Positions 1-5,830 of a stretch of 15,590 nucleotides of DNA are shown here, piece after piece. Each line of letters starts with the position of its first letter. Position 1 is the stretch's first letter. Source of the DNA: an uncultured Alphaproteobacteria bacterium. GTDB taxonomy: Bacteria > Pseudomonadota > Alphaproteobacteria > Micropepsales > Micropepsaceae. The DNA is taken from the NCBI GenBank assembly GCA_903922545.1, contig CAIXUE010000142.1, positions 1 through 15,590 of the forward strand, in the 5' to 3' direction. The position numbers and the translations under genes were made by a program. The notes beneath the pieces are model-generated. The model had not been told where the DNA came from. It saw nothing but the letters and a program-made list of their open reading frames with translations, and searched no databases.

Positions 1-1
1 C

Positions 2-553
2 AGGTTCAATAAGTTTCTTTTGCAATGCGACACAGAATGGAAAAATAGAATCGACGGCTACGAAACAAAGGCGCGGCTTTCCGCGCCCCGTACATATTGG
101 AATGCTCGGGCTACCCACCACAATTCTCTCGCCTCGAAAGATAGACAGGAGTGGTTTTGGTCGGTATTGGCATTGATTGCTTTGATAGCTGGGGCTTCGT
201 ACGTCAATTTCTTTCTCATTCTCCAGCCCGCGAGTGTTCAGGGTGAGATAGCATCTACGGTCCAGCGATTTCTGCTATTTGGCTCTCTTTTAGCGGTCGC
301 GGCTTGGTGGCTTCGCCAAAAGTTGCGCGACGTTCGAACGAATGAATATTATTCTGCAGATGCGTCAGAGCGTGCGACCATGATTGAGACATATGCGGCT
401 ATGCGCGGTGATGGATTGCAGGACAAAGACCTGAGTCTGATTTTGGCAGCGCTATATCGCCCTGGCGCCGGCAACCTGTCGGATGACCTTGGCCCGGTCT
501 TGCCGACTGAGGTTTTAGTCCGGACCTTGGCGGAATTTGCCAGTAAAAAATAG
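2..553 (+). CDS. DUF6161-like membrane protein, 3' part (5' end outside window)
   Basis: The reading frame is open from the left edge to the TAG at 551-553, so the gene almost certainly begins upstream. A TTG at 20 is available but has no ribosome binding site and is unlikely to be the start. The visible part has a charged N-terminal stretch with an APRTYWNARATHH segment. Two hydrophobic helices follow (about residues 48-70 and 84-98 counted from codon 20), then a soluble tail with a DASERATMIETYAAM segment and an LILAALYRP segment. This order (APxxYW, two membrane helices, DAxERxxMxxTYxAL, LILxALxRP) is what I recall of the C-terminal half of DUF6161 proteins, whose function is unknown. Codons are noticeably AT-richer than in all later genes (for example GAATATTATTCTGCA), suggesting transfer or an accessory locus. 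Family assignment is from memory of the pattern, with no search done. Confidence 0.72.
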   Translation, partial: RFNKFLLQCDTEWKNRIDGYETKARLSAPRTYWNARATHHNSLASKDRQEWFWSVLALIALIAGASYVNFFLILQPASVQGEIASTVQRFLLFGSLLAVAAWWLRQKLRDVRTNEYYSADASERATMIETYAAMRGDGLQDKDLSLILAALYRPGAGNLSDDLGPVLPTEVLVRTLAEFASKK

Positions 554-620
554 CTGAATGAACGCCCAAGCCAGCCTGCGCCCCCAATCTTAACCAATAG
601 AACAAAGCGTGCTTGTCCCC

Positions 621-660
621 ATCCCGCCCTGTCCCATATTGGGACACATATGGACGGGAT
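621..660 (+). promoter_or_regulatory. Nested inverted repeat over the start of the small membrane gene
   Basis: An inner perfect repeat TGTCCCA (630-636) / TGGGACA (640-646) with loop TAT sits inside an outer pair ATCCCG (621-626) / CGGGAT (655-660). The ATG at 650 lies in the right-hand bulge. The GGGA at 656-659, which would serve the alternative ATG at 668, is part of the outer stem. It could be a dyad operator or an RNA hairpin limiting translation. The sequence supports the symmetry only; a regulatory role is inference. Confidence 0.4.
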
Positions 661-835
661 CACACAAATGCCCAAGAGTATCGCGCAGCTGACAGGGGTA
701 TTTGTCACTGCGATCGTGACTTTTGGCACCGATCTAGAACTGATCTACGCGATGGCGCTGGGCATTTTTGCCGGCGCATTGGCGACGTTCTTTGTGTCGC
801 TCGCGGAAGCGAAGAATCTTTATATCGAAGACTAG
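650..835 (+). CDS. Small hypothetical membrane protein (61 aa, or 55 aa from ATG 668)
   Basis: I do not recognise a family. The product has two hydrophobic segments (about residues 12-26 and 31-51) joined by a short acidic turn with TDLE, and ends in a charged AEAKNLYIED tail. It would be a two-helix hairpin in the inner membrane. Two starts are possible. ATG 650 has GGGA five bases upstream. ATG 668 gives the natural-looking N-terminus MPKSIAQL and has GGGA at a better spacing of eight bases. Codon choice is closer to the GC-rich downstream genes than to the DUF6161-like gene upstream. The gene stands alone, about 96 bp after the previous stop and convergent with motA. It could be a chance frame, but length, hydrophobic pattern and codon use favour a real gene. 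Confidence 0.5.
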   Translation: MDGITQMPKSIAQLTGVFVTAIVTFGTDLELIYAMALGIFAGALATFFVSLAEAKNLYIED

Positions 836-839
836 AAGA

Positions 840-934
840 AGTACTCCGCCGGAGTATTCGGCCTGCCCCTCGCTTGTGCTCGGGGCGGCCTTCGCTCGCA
901 ATGGTCCACCGGACCATTGCGTTGCCTACGGCAA
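840..934. repeat. Cluster of four tandem hairpins between convergent genes
   Basis: Four inverted repeats follow one another. TACTCC/GGAGTA (842-847/851-856) has loop GCC. GGCC-T-GCCCC/GGGGC-GGCC (860-869/882-890) has one bulged T. CGCAATGGTCC/GGACCATTGCG (897-907/911-921) is a perfect 11-bp stem with loop ACC. TTGCC/GGCAA (922-926/930-934) has loop TAC. The block fills the 103-bp gap between the small membrane gene (+) and the end of motA (-). It may act as a bidirectional terminator or RNA end protector, or be a REP-like mobile palindrome. There is no clear T-run, so a classical intrinsic terminator is not evident. Confidence 0.7.
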
Positions 935-938
935 ATGC

Positions 939-1811
939 TCAGGCCCCCTCAGGCGGTATCGCGCTGATCGAAGCTTCCATTTCCTGGAAGCTGGGCTGGT
1001 ATTCGCTCGGCACGCTGCCGCGGCCGATTTCAACCGAAACCTGCGCCGCATTGCCGTGCAGATGCGCGACCAGAATGTCGCGGATCACGTGATAGAACAG
1101 CGAATCTTCGTCGATCACCGCTTTCAGGCGCGCGCCCATCGGGCCGACAATGCCGTAAGCCAGGAACACGCCCAAGAAGGTGCCGACCAGCGCCGAGCCG
1201 ATCATGCCGCCCAGAACTTCCGGCGGTTCGCTGATCGCGCCCATGGTTTTGATAACGCCCAAAACGGCGGCGACGATGCCCAAGGCAGGCAGGCCGTCCG
1301 ACATGGTGGTCAGCGCATTGGCGCCCACCAGGGCTTCGTGATGATGTTTTTCCAGCTGTTTTTCCATGTTGGTTTCCACCTGGTGCGGGTCTTCCAGGCT
1401 CATGGTCATCATGCGCAGCGTGTCGCAGATGAAGTCGAGGGCGAAGTGATCCTTGGTGATCTTGGGATAGCGCTTGAAGATCGAGCTTTCGGAAGGCTTT
1501 TCGATATGGGCTTCGAGCGCGATCAGACCCTTGGACTTCATGGTCTTGGTCAAAAGGAACAACAGGCAGAGAAGATCCGTGTAATCCTTGGGCTTCCAGC
1601 GCGGGCCGGAAATCACCTGGCCCAGCGAGCCGCCGATTTTCTTGAGATTGTAGATCGAGCCGGCGATCAGCATGGCCGCGATGGCGGCGCCGAAAATGGT
1701 GGCCAATTCGTGCGGCGCGGCTTCCATGACAACAGTCAGCGATCCGCCCGTCAAAAGATACGGAACGAACACGCAGACCAGAAGAAAGATAACGCCGCCG
1801 ATTTGAAGCAT
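939..1811 (-). CDS. motA: Flagellar motor stator protein MotA
   Basis: MotA is the proton-channel stator subunit that, with MotB, drives flagellar rotation from the inner membrane. The 290-residue length is normal for the family. Helices lie at about 3-21, 35-53, 172-191 and 200-227, with the large cytoplasmic loop between helices 2 and 3. The family segment GLIALEAHIEKPSESSIF (95-112) is present. E100 matches the E. coli E98 position and K92 sits where E. coli has R90. The channel prolines appear as DGLPALG (P175) and VGPMG (P224). It is the last gene of a minus-strand group after an HPt-like protein and a CheY-like regulator. No motB lies in the window, as in other alphaproteobacteria where motA and motB are separate. 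The ATG at 1809-1811 has only a weak ribosome binding site, but the N-terminus MLQIGGVIF fits the family. Confidence 0.95.
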   Translation of the reverse strand: MLQIGGVIFLLVCVFVPYLLTGGSLTVVMEAAPHELATIFGAAIAAMLIAGSIYNLKKIGGSLGQVISGPRWKPKDYTDLLCLLFLLTKTMKSKGLIALEAHIEKPSESSIFKRYPKITKDHFALDFICDTLRMMTMSLEDPHQVETNMEKQLEKHHHEALVGANALTTMSDGLPALGIVAAVLGVIKTMGAISEPPEVLGGMIGSALVGTFLGVFLAYGIVGPMGARLKAVIDEDSLFYHVIRDILVAHLHGNAAQVSVEIGRGSVPSEYQPSFQEMEASISAIPPEGA

Positions 1812-1819
1812 GGAAAGAA

Positions 1820-1860
1820 AAGCCCCGGAATATGGCGATTATCATTAACGGCAGGGGCTT
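1820..1860 (-). promoter_or_regulatory. Terminator- or attenuator-like repeat just upstream of motA
   Basis: On the minus strand AAGCCCC (1860-1854) pairs with GGGGCTT (1826-1820), followed at once by a T-rich tract (TTCTTT) that ends two bases before the motA ATG. The loop is long (27 nt), which weakens the case for an intrinsic terminator. It lies in the 90-bp gap between the HPt-like gene and motA, so it could reduce read-through into motA. A smaller GCGC/GCGC hairpin with an A5 loop (1878-1890) lies closer to the HPt-like stop. Confidence 0.35.
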
Positions 1861-1901
1861 AAAGAGCCGTGAATTCCGCGCAAAAAGCGCAGATTAACGG
1901 T

Positions 1902-2399
1902 TTATGAGTTTTTGGGCGCCTTGCGGCTTTCCGCCAGCTTATGGCCCGCCAGAACCGCCAGTTCCCGCGCCACCGTGTCGCTCATCTGGCTTGCGGCATT
2001 GGGGTCGCGGGCGGCGCGGCCGATGGCGCTGATGTGCAGGCACACCACCGCGGTATCGGGCATAAGACCGGCCTGCTCGACATCGTCGAAATAGCGGCAC
2101 AGCCCGTCGGCGATGCGGCCGGTGGAAAACATGCCGGCGGTTTCGGCGAAGCCGCGAATTTCATGGGCCTTTTCCGACACCAGATCGAAATCCAGGCCGG
2201 CATTTTCCAATTGCTCGACATAGGCGCGCACCGCGTCCTGCAGCGACCCCGCGCGGTCCGCGATGATGCGGCTGCCATTGGCGGCGGTGATGTGGCTGCG
2301 CAACTTGCTTGCCATGGCGGCGGCTGCGGTCTTGGACACCATCTGGGGATAGGCGTCAGCCGGGATCATGTGCGGTTTGATTTTGGGTTTCTGGGTCAT
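1902..2399 (-). CDS. Putative HPt-like helical protein
   Basis: The 165-residue product is soluble and predicted almost all helical. The segment around residues 72-106 (SEKAHEIRGFAETAG followed by a helix with GRIADGLCRYFDD) resembles a histidine phosphotransfer domain: a histidine (H79) in an AHxxxG context, a small-residue turn, then a second amphipathic helix. If right, H79 would be phosphorylated and pass phosphate to or from a receiver domain. The gene lies 8 bp downstream of a CheY-like receiver gene and 90 bp upstream of motA, which fits a relay acting on motility. The ATG at 2399 has AGGA eight bases upstream. HPt identity is inferred from the motif and context; another chemotaxis-type helical protein remains possible. 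Confidence 0.6.
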   Translation of the reverse strand: MTQKPKIKPHMIPADAYPQMVSKTAAAAMASKLRSHITAANGSRIIADRAGSLQDAVRAYVEQLENAGLDFDLVSEKAHEIRGFAETAGMFSTGRIADGLCRYFDDVEQAGLMPDTAVVCLHISAIGRAARDPNAASQMSDTVARELAVLAGHKLAESRKAPKNS

Positions 2400-2407
2400 G
2401 AGAAATC

Positions 2408-2920
2408 CTATTGCACCTGAACGTCCTGGAAATCGTCATGCCGGCGCCAGGGGCCGCCATAATTTTCAATGTTTTTGCGCCGCCGGTCGGGGCCGAAATA
2501 AGCGTCGGTGCGCACAAAAGCGCGGGGGCGCTCCACAATCTCGGCCAGGCGCGAGAACAGGCTGGACGCGGTGATCGGCTTGGCCAGAAATTCGGTGACG
2601 CCGGCATCGCGCGCCGCTTCGACACGGTGTTTTTCGGTGTGGCCGGTGATCATGATGATCGGCAGAAAGGGGTTGGGGCTGTGTTCGCTGGTGCGCACAT
2701 GGCGGCTGAATTCCAGCCCGTCCATCGGCTTCATGGCCAGATCGCTCAGCACCAGATCGCATTTGCGGTCGCGCAAAGCCGTCAGCGCGGTCGTGCCGTC
2801 ATTGGCTTCGATCACGTCGCGAACGCCCACCGAATTGAGCAGGGTACGCAGCAGCGAGCGCATATGCTGATTGTCTTCGACAATCAAGACTTTCAGGTTT
2901 TCCAACGCTGACGCAGACAT
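2408..2920 (-). CDS. CheY-like response regulator with arginine-rich C-terminal tail
   Basis: A single receiver domain occupies about residues 9-130. It has the acidic pair E15-D16 (VEDNQ), phospho-acceptor D60 (VLSDLAM), switch T92 (MITGHT) and the conserved lysine K114 (FLAKPI). No DNA-binding or output domain follows. Instead a tail of about 35 residues carries two GPxRR motifs: YFGPDRRRKN (141-150) and GGPWRR (155-160). Such tails occur on other alphaproteobacterial single-domain regulators. In Caulobacter, the Cle CheY-like proteins use arginine-rich segments to bind c-di-GMP and then the flagellar motor; similarity to those is a hypothesis only. An AGGGGA Shine-Dalgarno lies five bases before the ATG. 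It is the first gene of the group leading to the HPt-like gene and motA. Confidence 0.92.
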   Translation of the reverse strand: MSASALENLKVLIVEDNQHMRSLLRTLLNSVGVRDVIEANDGTTALTALRDRKCDLVLSDLAMKPMDGLEFSRHVRTSEHSPNPFLPIIMITGHTEKHRVEAARDAGVTEFLAKPITASSLFSRLAEIVERPRAFVRTDAYFGPDRRRKNIENYGGPWRRHDDFQDVQVQ

Positions 2921-3008
2921 GCGTTCCCCTGTCGCCCCGCCGACGCGTTACACAACACGCAAAAATGGGCGCGGGAGCCCGGATTGCGCGTGGAAGTTAC
3001 GGAAATTT

Positions 3009-3025
3009 GGTTAGCATTCGGTTAC
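3009..3025 (-). promoter_or_regulatory. Candidate CtrA binding site
   Basis: The minus strand reads GTAACCGAATGCTAACC: two TAACC half-sites 11 bp apart. This matches the CtrA consensus TTAA-N7-TTAA with one mismatch per half and both trailing CC pairs kept. It lies about 90 bp upstream of the response regulator gene. CtrA controls flagellar and chemotaxis genes in many alphaproteobacteria. No convincing sigma-70 -35/-10 pair was seen nearby. The assignment rests on motif and context. Confidence 0.45.
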
Positions 3026-3099
3026 AAATGGACACGGGAAACATTCCCGGGCCCGGCCCGCGGCTTGTTTTTGCCACCCTTCCCCTGTACGGGCGGATC

Positions 3100-3651
3100 A
3101 TGAGCGAAGCACGGGAAAGCCTGAGCTGGCGCCTGCGGCACGAGGCGCCCGGCGATGCGGCGCCGATCGAGGCGCTCAACCAATCCGCTTTCGGGCCCGG
3201 CCGTTTCGCCAAATCCGCCTGGCGCTTGCGCGAAGGCGTGGCGCCGGTGACGGCGCTGTCCTTTGTCGCCGAGGAAAATGGCGGGTTGAAAGGCTCGGTG
3301 CGATTCTGGCCGATCCGGGTTGGCGGCCATGAAGCGCTGCTGCTGGGGCCGCTGGCGGTGGAAAGCGCCGAGCGCGGACGCGGGCTGGGCATCGCCCTGA
3401 TGCAGGCCGGCATCGAAGCGGCCAAGCGCGGGGATTGGGGCGCGATCCTGCTGGTGGGCGATGAGCCTTATTACGCCAAGGTGGGATTTGCGCGCCTGCC
3501 GCCGGGACGGGTGAAATTTCCCGGGCCAGTGGATCCCAAACGGGTGTTGGGCCTGTCGCTGAAAGCGGGCGGGCTGTTGAATATGTCGGGCCAGATCCGG
3601 CGCGCGCATATTGACGATCCGGTATGCGCGGATGGAGCGGGGCTGGGGTGA
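3100..3651 (+). CDS. GNAT family N-acetyltransferase (YhbS-like)
   Basis: This is a 183-residue GNAT acyltransferase, expected to move an acetyl group from acetyl-CoA to an amine; the substrate is unknown. The acetyl-CoA pyrophosphate loop is RGRGLG (92-97) after the strand LLLGPLAV. The family-typical EPYYAKVGF segment (122-130) lies in the last strand and helix. Order and spacing match the YhbS group (COG3153), where proteins are usually about 165-190 residues. The frame is open further upstream to 2965, but the ATG at 3100 gives a normal N-terminus (MSEARESLSWRLRHE) and has a GGGCGGA stretch before it. The extra upstream residues look non-coding and would overlap the CtrA-like site. It is a single gene, divergent from the response regulator and convergent with the moxR cluster. 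Confidence 0.85.
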   Translation: MSEARESLSWRLRHEAPGDAAPIEALNQSAFGPGRFAKSAWRLREGVAPVTALSFVAEENGGLKGSVRFWPIRVGGHEALLLGPLAVESAERGRGLGIALMQAGIEAAKRGDWGAILLVGDEPYYAKVGFARLPPGRVKFPGPVDPKRVLGLSLKAGGLLNMSGQIRRAHIDDPVCADGAGLG

Positions 3652-3677
3652 GTAGTGGTGCGCGTTGCACCTCACCC
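3646..3677 (+). terminator. Hairpin straddling the acetyltransferase stop codon
   Basis: GGGTGAG (3646-3652) pairs with CTCACCC (3671-3677), and an inner GTGC/GCAC (3658-3661/3667-3670) closes a GCGTT loop, leaving a five-base bulge on the left. The TGA stop (3649-3651) is inside the left arm. No T-run follows, so Rho-independent termination is uncertain. Confidence 0.35.
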
Positions 3678-3700
3678 AGCCGCTCGCCCAAGTTCGCGGC

Positions 3701-3763
3701 GCGTTAGCCCTTTCGCGGGTCCACCAGGACCTGCTCATGCGCTTACGCGCACCGGGCTAACGC
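3701..3763. repeat. 63-nt palindromic element able to fold as a three-way junction
   Basis: A perfect 10-bp outer stem GCGTTAGCCC (3701-3710) / GGGCTAACGC (3754-3763) encloses two perfect 5-bp hairpins. These are GGTCC-ACCA-GGACC (3718-3731) and TGCGC-TTAC-GCGCA (3738-3751). The stop codon of the VWA gene (3757-3759) lies in the right arm of the outer stem. The element ends both convergent transcription units and shares the GGTCCACC/GGACC core with the hairpin at 897-921. It may serve as a terminator or RNA end stabiliser, or belong to a dispersed palindromic repeat family. Confidence 0.65.
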
Positions 3764-5817
3764 CCTTCCATTCTCCACGCAAACAACAACGAACCCACAA
3801 TCAACAACAACGCCAGCCATGCCGGCAGCAGCGGCTGTTGTGTGAGTGACGTGACGCGATAGGCGCCATTGCGGCGCAGGCCGATGAAATCGCTGCCGCT
3901 GGCCTGCTGGCCCGGCACAATGCGCCGGATCTGCGGTGTGCCATCCACCAGCCAATGTATGCCGCCGCCGGTGGCCTGCGCATCCGGTTTGAGAATTTCT
4001 TCCGTCGCGCGCATGTCGGCGACTTCCTTGGGGTTCAGCGGCCCGGCCGCGGCGACAGCCGTCAGCTTGCCGTCGCTGACGCGATAAAGCCCCAGCTCAT
4101 TGACCTTGACGGCGGCGCGCCAGACGCCGGGGGAAACTTTATCCAGCGTCAGGGTCTGGCTTTTGCCCGACGGCATGGTCAGGGCGGTGGGCGCCACGCT
4201 TTGCGCCATGGTGCGGCGTGTCACCACGATTTCGCCATCGGCCACGGCGGCGGAAAGATTTTCCGCTTCCAGTTCCGGCTCCTTCATCAGCCAATGCGCC
4301 AAGCGGCGCAGCAATTCGGCCTGCGGGCCACCGCCTTCAAAGCCGCGCGCCCACAACCAGATCTGATCTGACAGCAGTTCCGCGACGCGGCCTTTCTGCA
4401 CTTGATCCAGCACCAGCAGCGGCCGGTTGCCCGGCCCGCTCATCACGGTTTGCCCGGCCACCGGTGTGGCGCCGATCAGGCGAAACCAGCGGCCCCAGCT
4501 GGGCTGCACATTCTGGCTGTTGGCTTCCGGCAGATCGCGCGTCACTGGGTGCGCCAGGCCCAAAGCGGTGACTTGCGGCTTGAAGGCTTGGGTCACGATT
4601 TCGCCGGTGGGCTGGGCCGGCAGCACATCCGCCAAGGGCGTGCGGAAAACGCTGGTGGGGCCGGCGAATTCGGGGCCGGACGAAACCAGCAGCGCACCGC
4701 CATTTTCCACATATTGGGCGATGTTCTGGAAATAGATCATGGGCAGCACGCCCTGCTCGCCATAGCGATCAAAAATCACCAGGTCGAAATTGCGCAGCTT
4801 GTCGCCGAACAGGACAGGCGTGGGGAATGCGATCAGGGACAATTCATTGATGGGCGTGCCGTCCTGTTTGTCCGGCGGCCGCAGAATGGTGAAATGCACC
4901 AGATCCACCGACGGATCGGTCTTCAGAAGATTGCGCCACACCCGTTCACCGGCATGGGGTTCGCCCGACACCAGAAGCACGCGCAGCCGGTCGCGCACGC
5001 CCGACACCGTCACCACGGCGCGGTTGTTCTGCAGCGTCAGTTCGGCGGGGCCCGGCGCCACCGACAACTCCACGACATTGTCGCCTTCATGCGCCACGGG
5101 AATGCGGATGACGGTGTCTTTGCCCACCGCAACGGAGCGGTTGCCCTGGGATTTGCCGTCTATGGCGATGCTCACATCCGCGACGGCCTGCGCGTCGGCG
5201 CCAAAATCGTCCACCCGCACCGTCATCTGCGCCTGCTGGCCGACAATGGCGAAGCGCGCGGCATTGACGATGCTGAGCTTGCGGTCACGCTCGCCATGCT
5301 GGCCGGCGATCAACACATGCAGCGGCGCTTTAAAATTCAACTGCGCCGGCGGCGGGGCGTCATGCACCTGCCCGTCGGTGATCAGGATAGCGCCGGCAAT
5401 GCGGGCGGGCGGCACATCGGCCAGGGCCGAGTTCAGCGCCGCGAAAGCCTCAGTGCCGTTATTTTCGCCATTGGTGGTGGTGGTGATTTCCGCCTGGCGG
5501 ATGGTGAGGTCGGGCTGGGCGGCCAAAGCCTGGCGCACCTGCGCCAACGCCTTGTCGGCCTGCGCCGCGCGGTTGCCGATATCCATGCTCTGGGACCGGT
5601 CCATCACCACCGCGACCACATCGGGCAAAGGCGCGTGGTTTTCCTTCACCAGCATGGGCCCGGCCAGCGCGAAGATCAGAATTGCGAAGGCCAGCCCGCG
5701 CGCCCAGGCGCCGCGGGCGCCCACATAAAATCCGTAAGCGGTGATCGCGAGCCCGGCCAGCGCCAACAGAACGAGCAGCACCAGCGGCAATTGCGGATCG
5801 AAAGCCAGCCGGGTCAT
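3757..5817 (-). CDS. VWA and GATase-like domain membrane protein of the MoxR cluster
   Basis: The protein has 686 residues. Two N-terminal helices (about 9-31 and 39-56) are followed by a von Willebrand factor A domain. Its metal site is complete: DRSQS (D73, S75, S77), a GTEA threonine (T122) and ITDGQ (D148). A beta-rich, CARDB-like segment (about 190-272) comes next. Then a GATase-like alpha/beta domain (about 278-525) opens with RVLLVSGEPHAG, followed by NFDLVIFDRYG and VENGGALLVSSGPE. No nucleophile cysteine is seen, so amidotransferase activity is unlikely. One helix at about 660-681 closes the protein. The ATG at 5817 starts 13 bp after the preceding gene. A start 16 codons further upstream would overlap that gene and lacks the hydrophobic N-terminal pattern. 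Such proteins accompany MoxR, DUF58 and BatA proteins in alphaproteobacteria; their task is unproven. Confidence 0.85.
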   Translation of the reverse strand: MTRLAFDPQLPLVLLVLLALAGLAITAYGFYVGARGAWARGLAFAILIFALAGPMLVKENHAPLPDVVAVVMDRSQSMDIGNRAAQADKALAQVRQALAAQPDLTIRQAEITTTTNGENNGTEAFAALNSALADVPPARIAGAILITDGQVHDAPPPAQLNFKAPLHVLIAGQHGERDRKLSIVNAARFAIVGQQAQMTVRVDDFGADAQAVADVSIAIDGKSQGNRSVAVGKDTVIRIPVAHEGDNVVELSVAPGPAELTLQNNRAVVTVSGVRDRLRVLLVSGEPHAGERVWRNLLKTDPSVDLVHFTILRPPDKQDGTPINELSLIAFPTPVLFGDKLRNFDLVIFDRYGEQGVLPMIYFQNIAQYVENGGALLVSSGPEFAGPTSVFRTPLADVLPAQPTGEIVTQAFKPQVTALGLAHPVTRDLPEANSQNVQPSWGRWFRLIGATPVAGQTVMSGPGNRPLLVLDQVQKGRVAELLSDQIWLWARGFEGGGPQAELLRRLAHWLMKEPELEAENLSAAVADGEIVVTRRTMAQSVAPTALTMPSGKSQTLTLDKVSPGVWRAAVKVNELGLYRVSDGKLTAVAAAGPLNPKEVADMRATEEILKPDAQATGGGIHWLVDGTPQIRRIVPGQQASGSDFIGLRRNGAYRVTSLTQQPLLPAWLALLLIVGSLLFAWRMEGR

Positions 5818-5830
5818 TTTCGCTTGTTTC

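Noticed and set aside
768..1862. Plus-strand open frame of 364 codons opposite motA
   Set aside because: MotA on the minus strand is certain from four helices and family motifs, and the plus frame crosses the hairpin block at 840-934.
3009..3030. Sigma-70 promoter formed by TTGGTT and TACAAA on the plus strand
   Set aside because: The spacing is only 10 bp; the repeated half-site pattern fits a CtrA-like box better.
2965..3099. N-terminal extension of the acetyltransferase
   Set aside because: The translated extension has no GNAT feature, and an ATG with a normal N-terminus exists at 3100. The region better fits regulatory DNA for the divergent gene.
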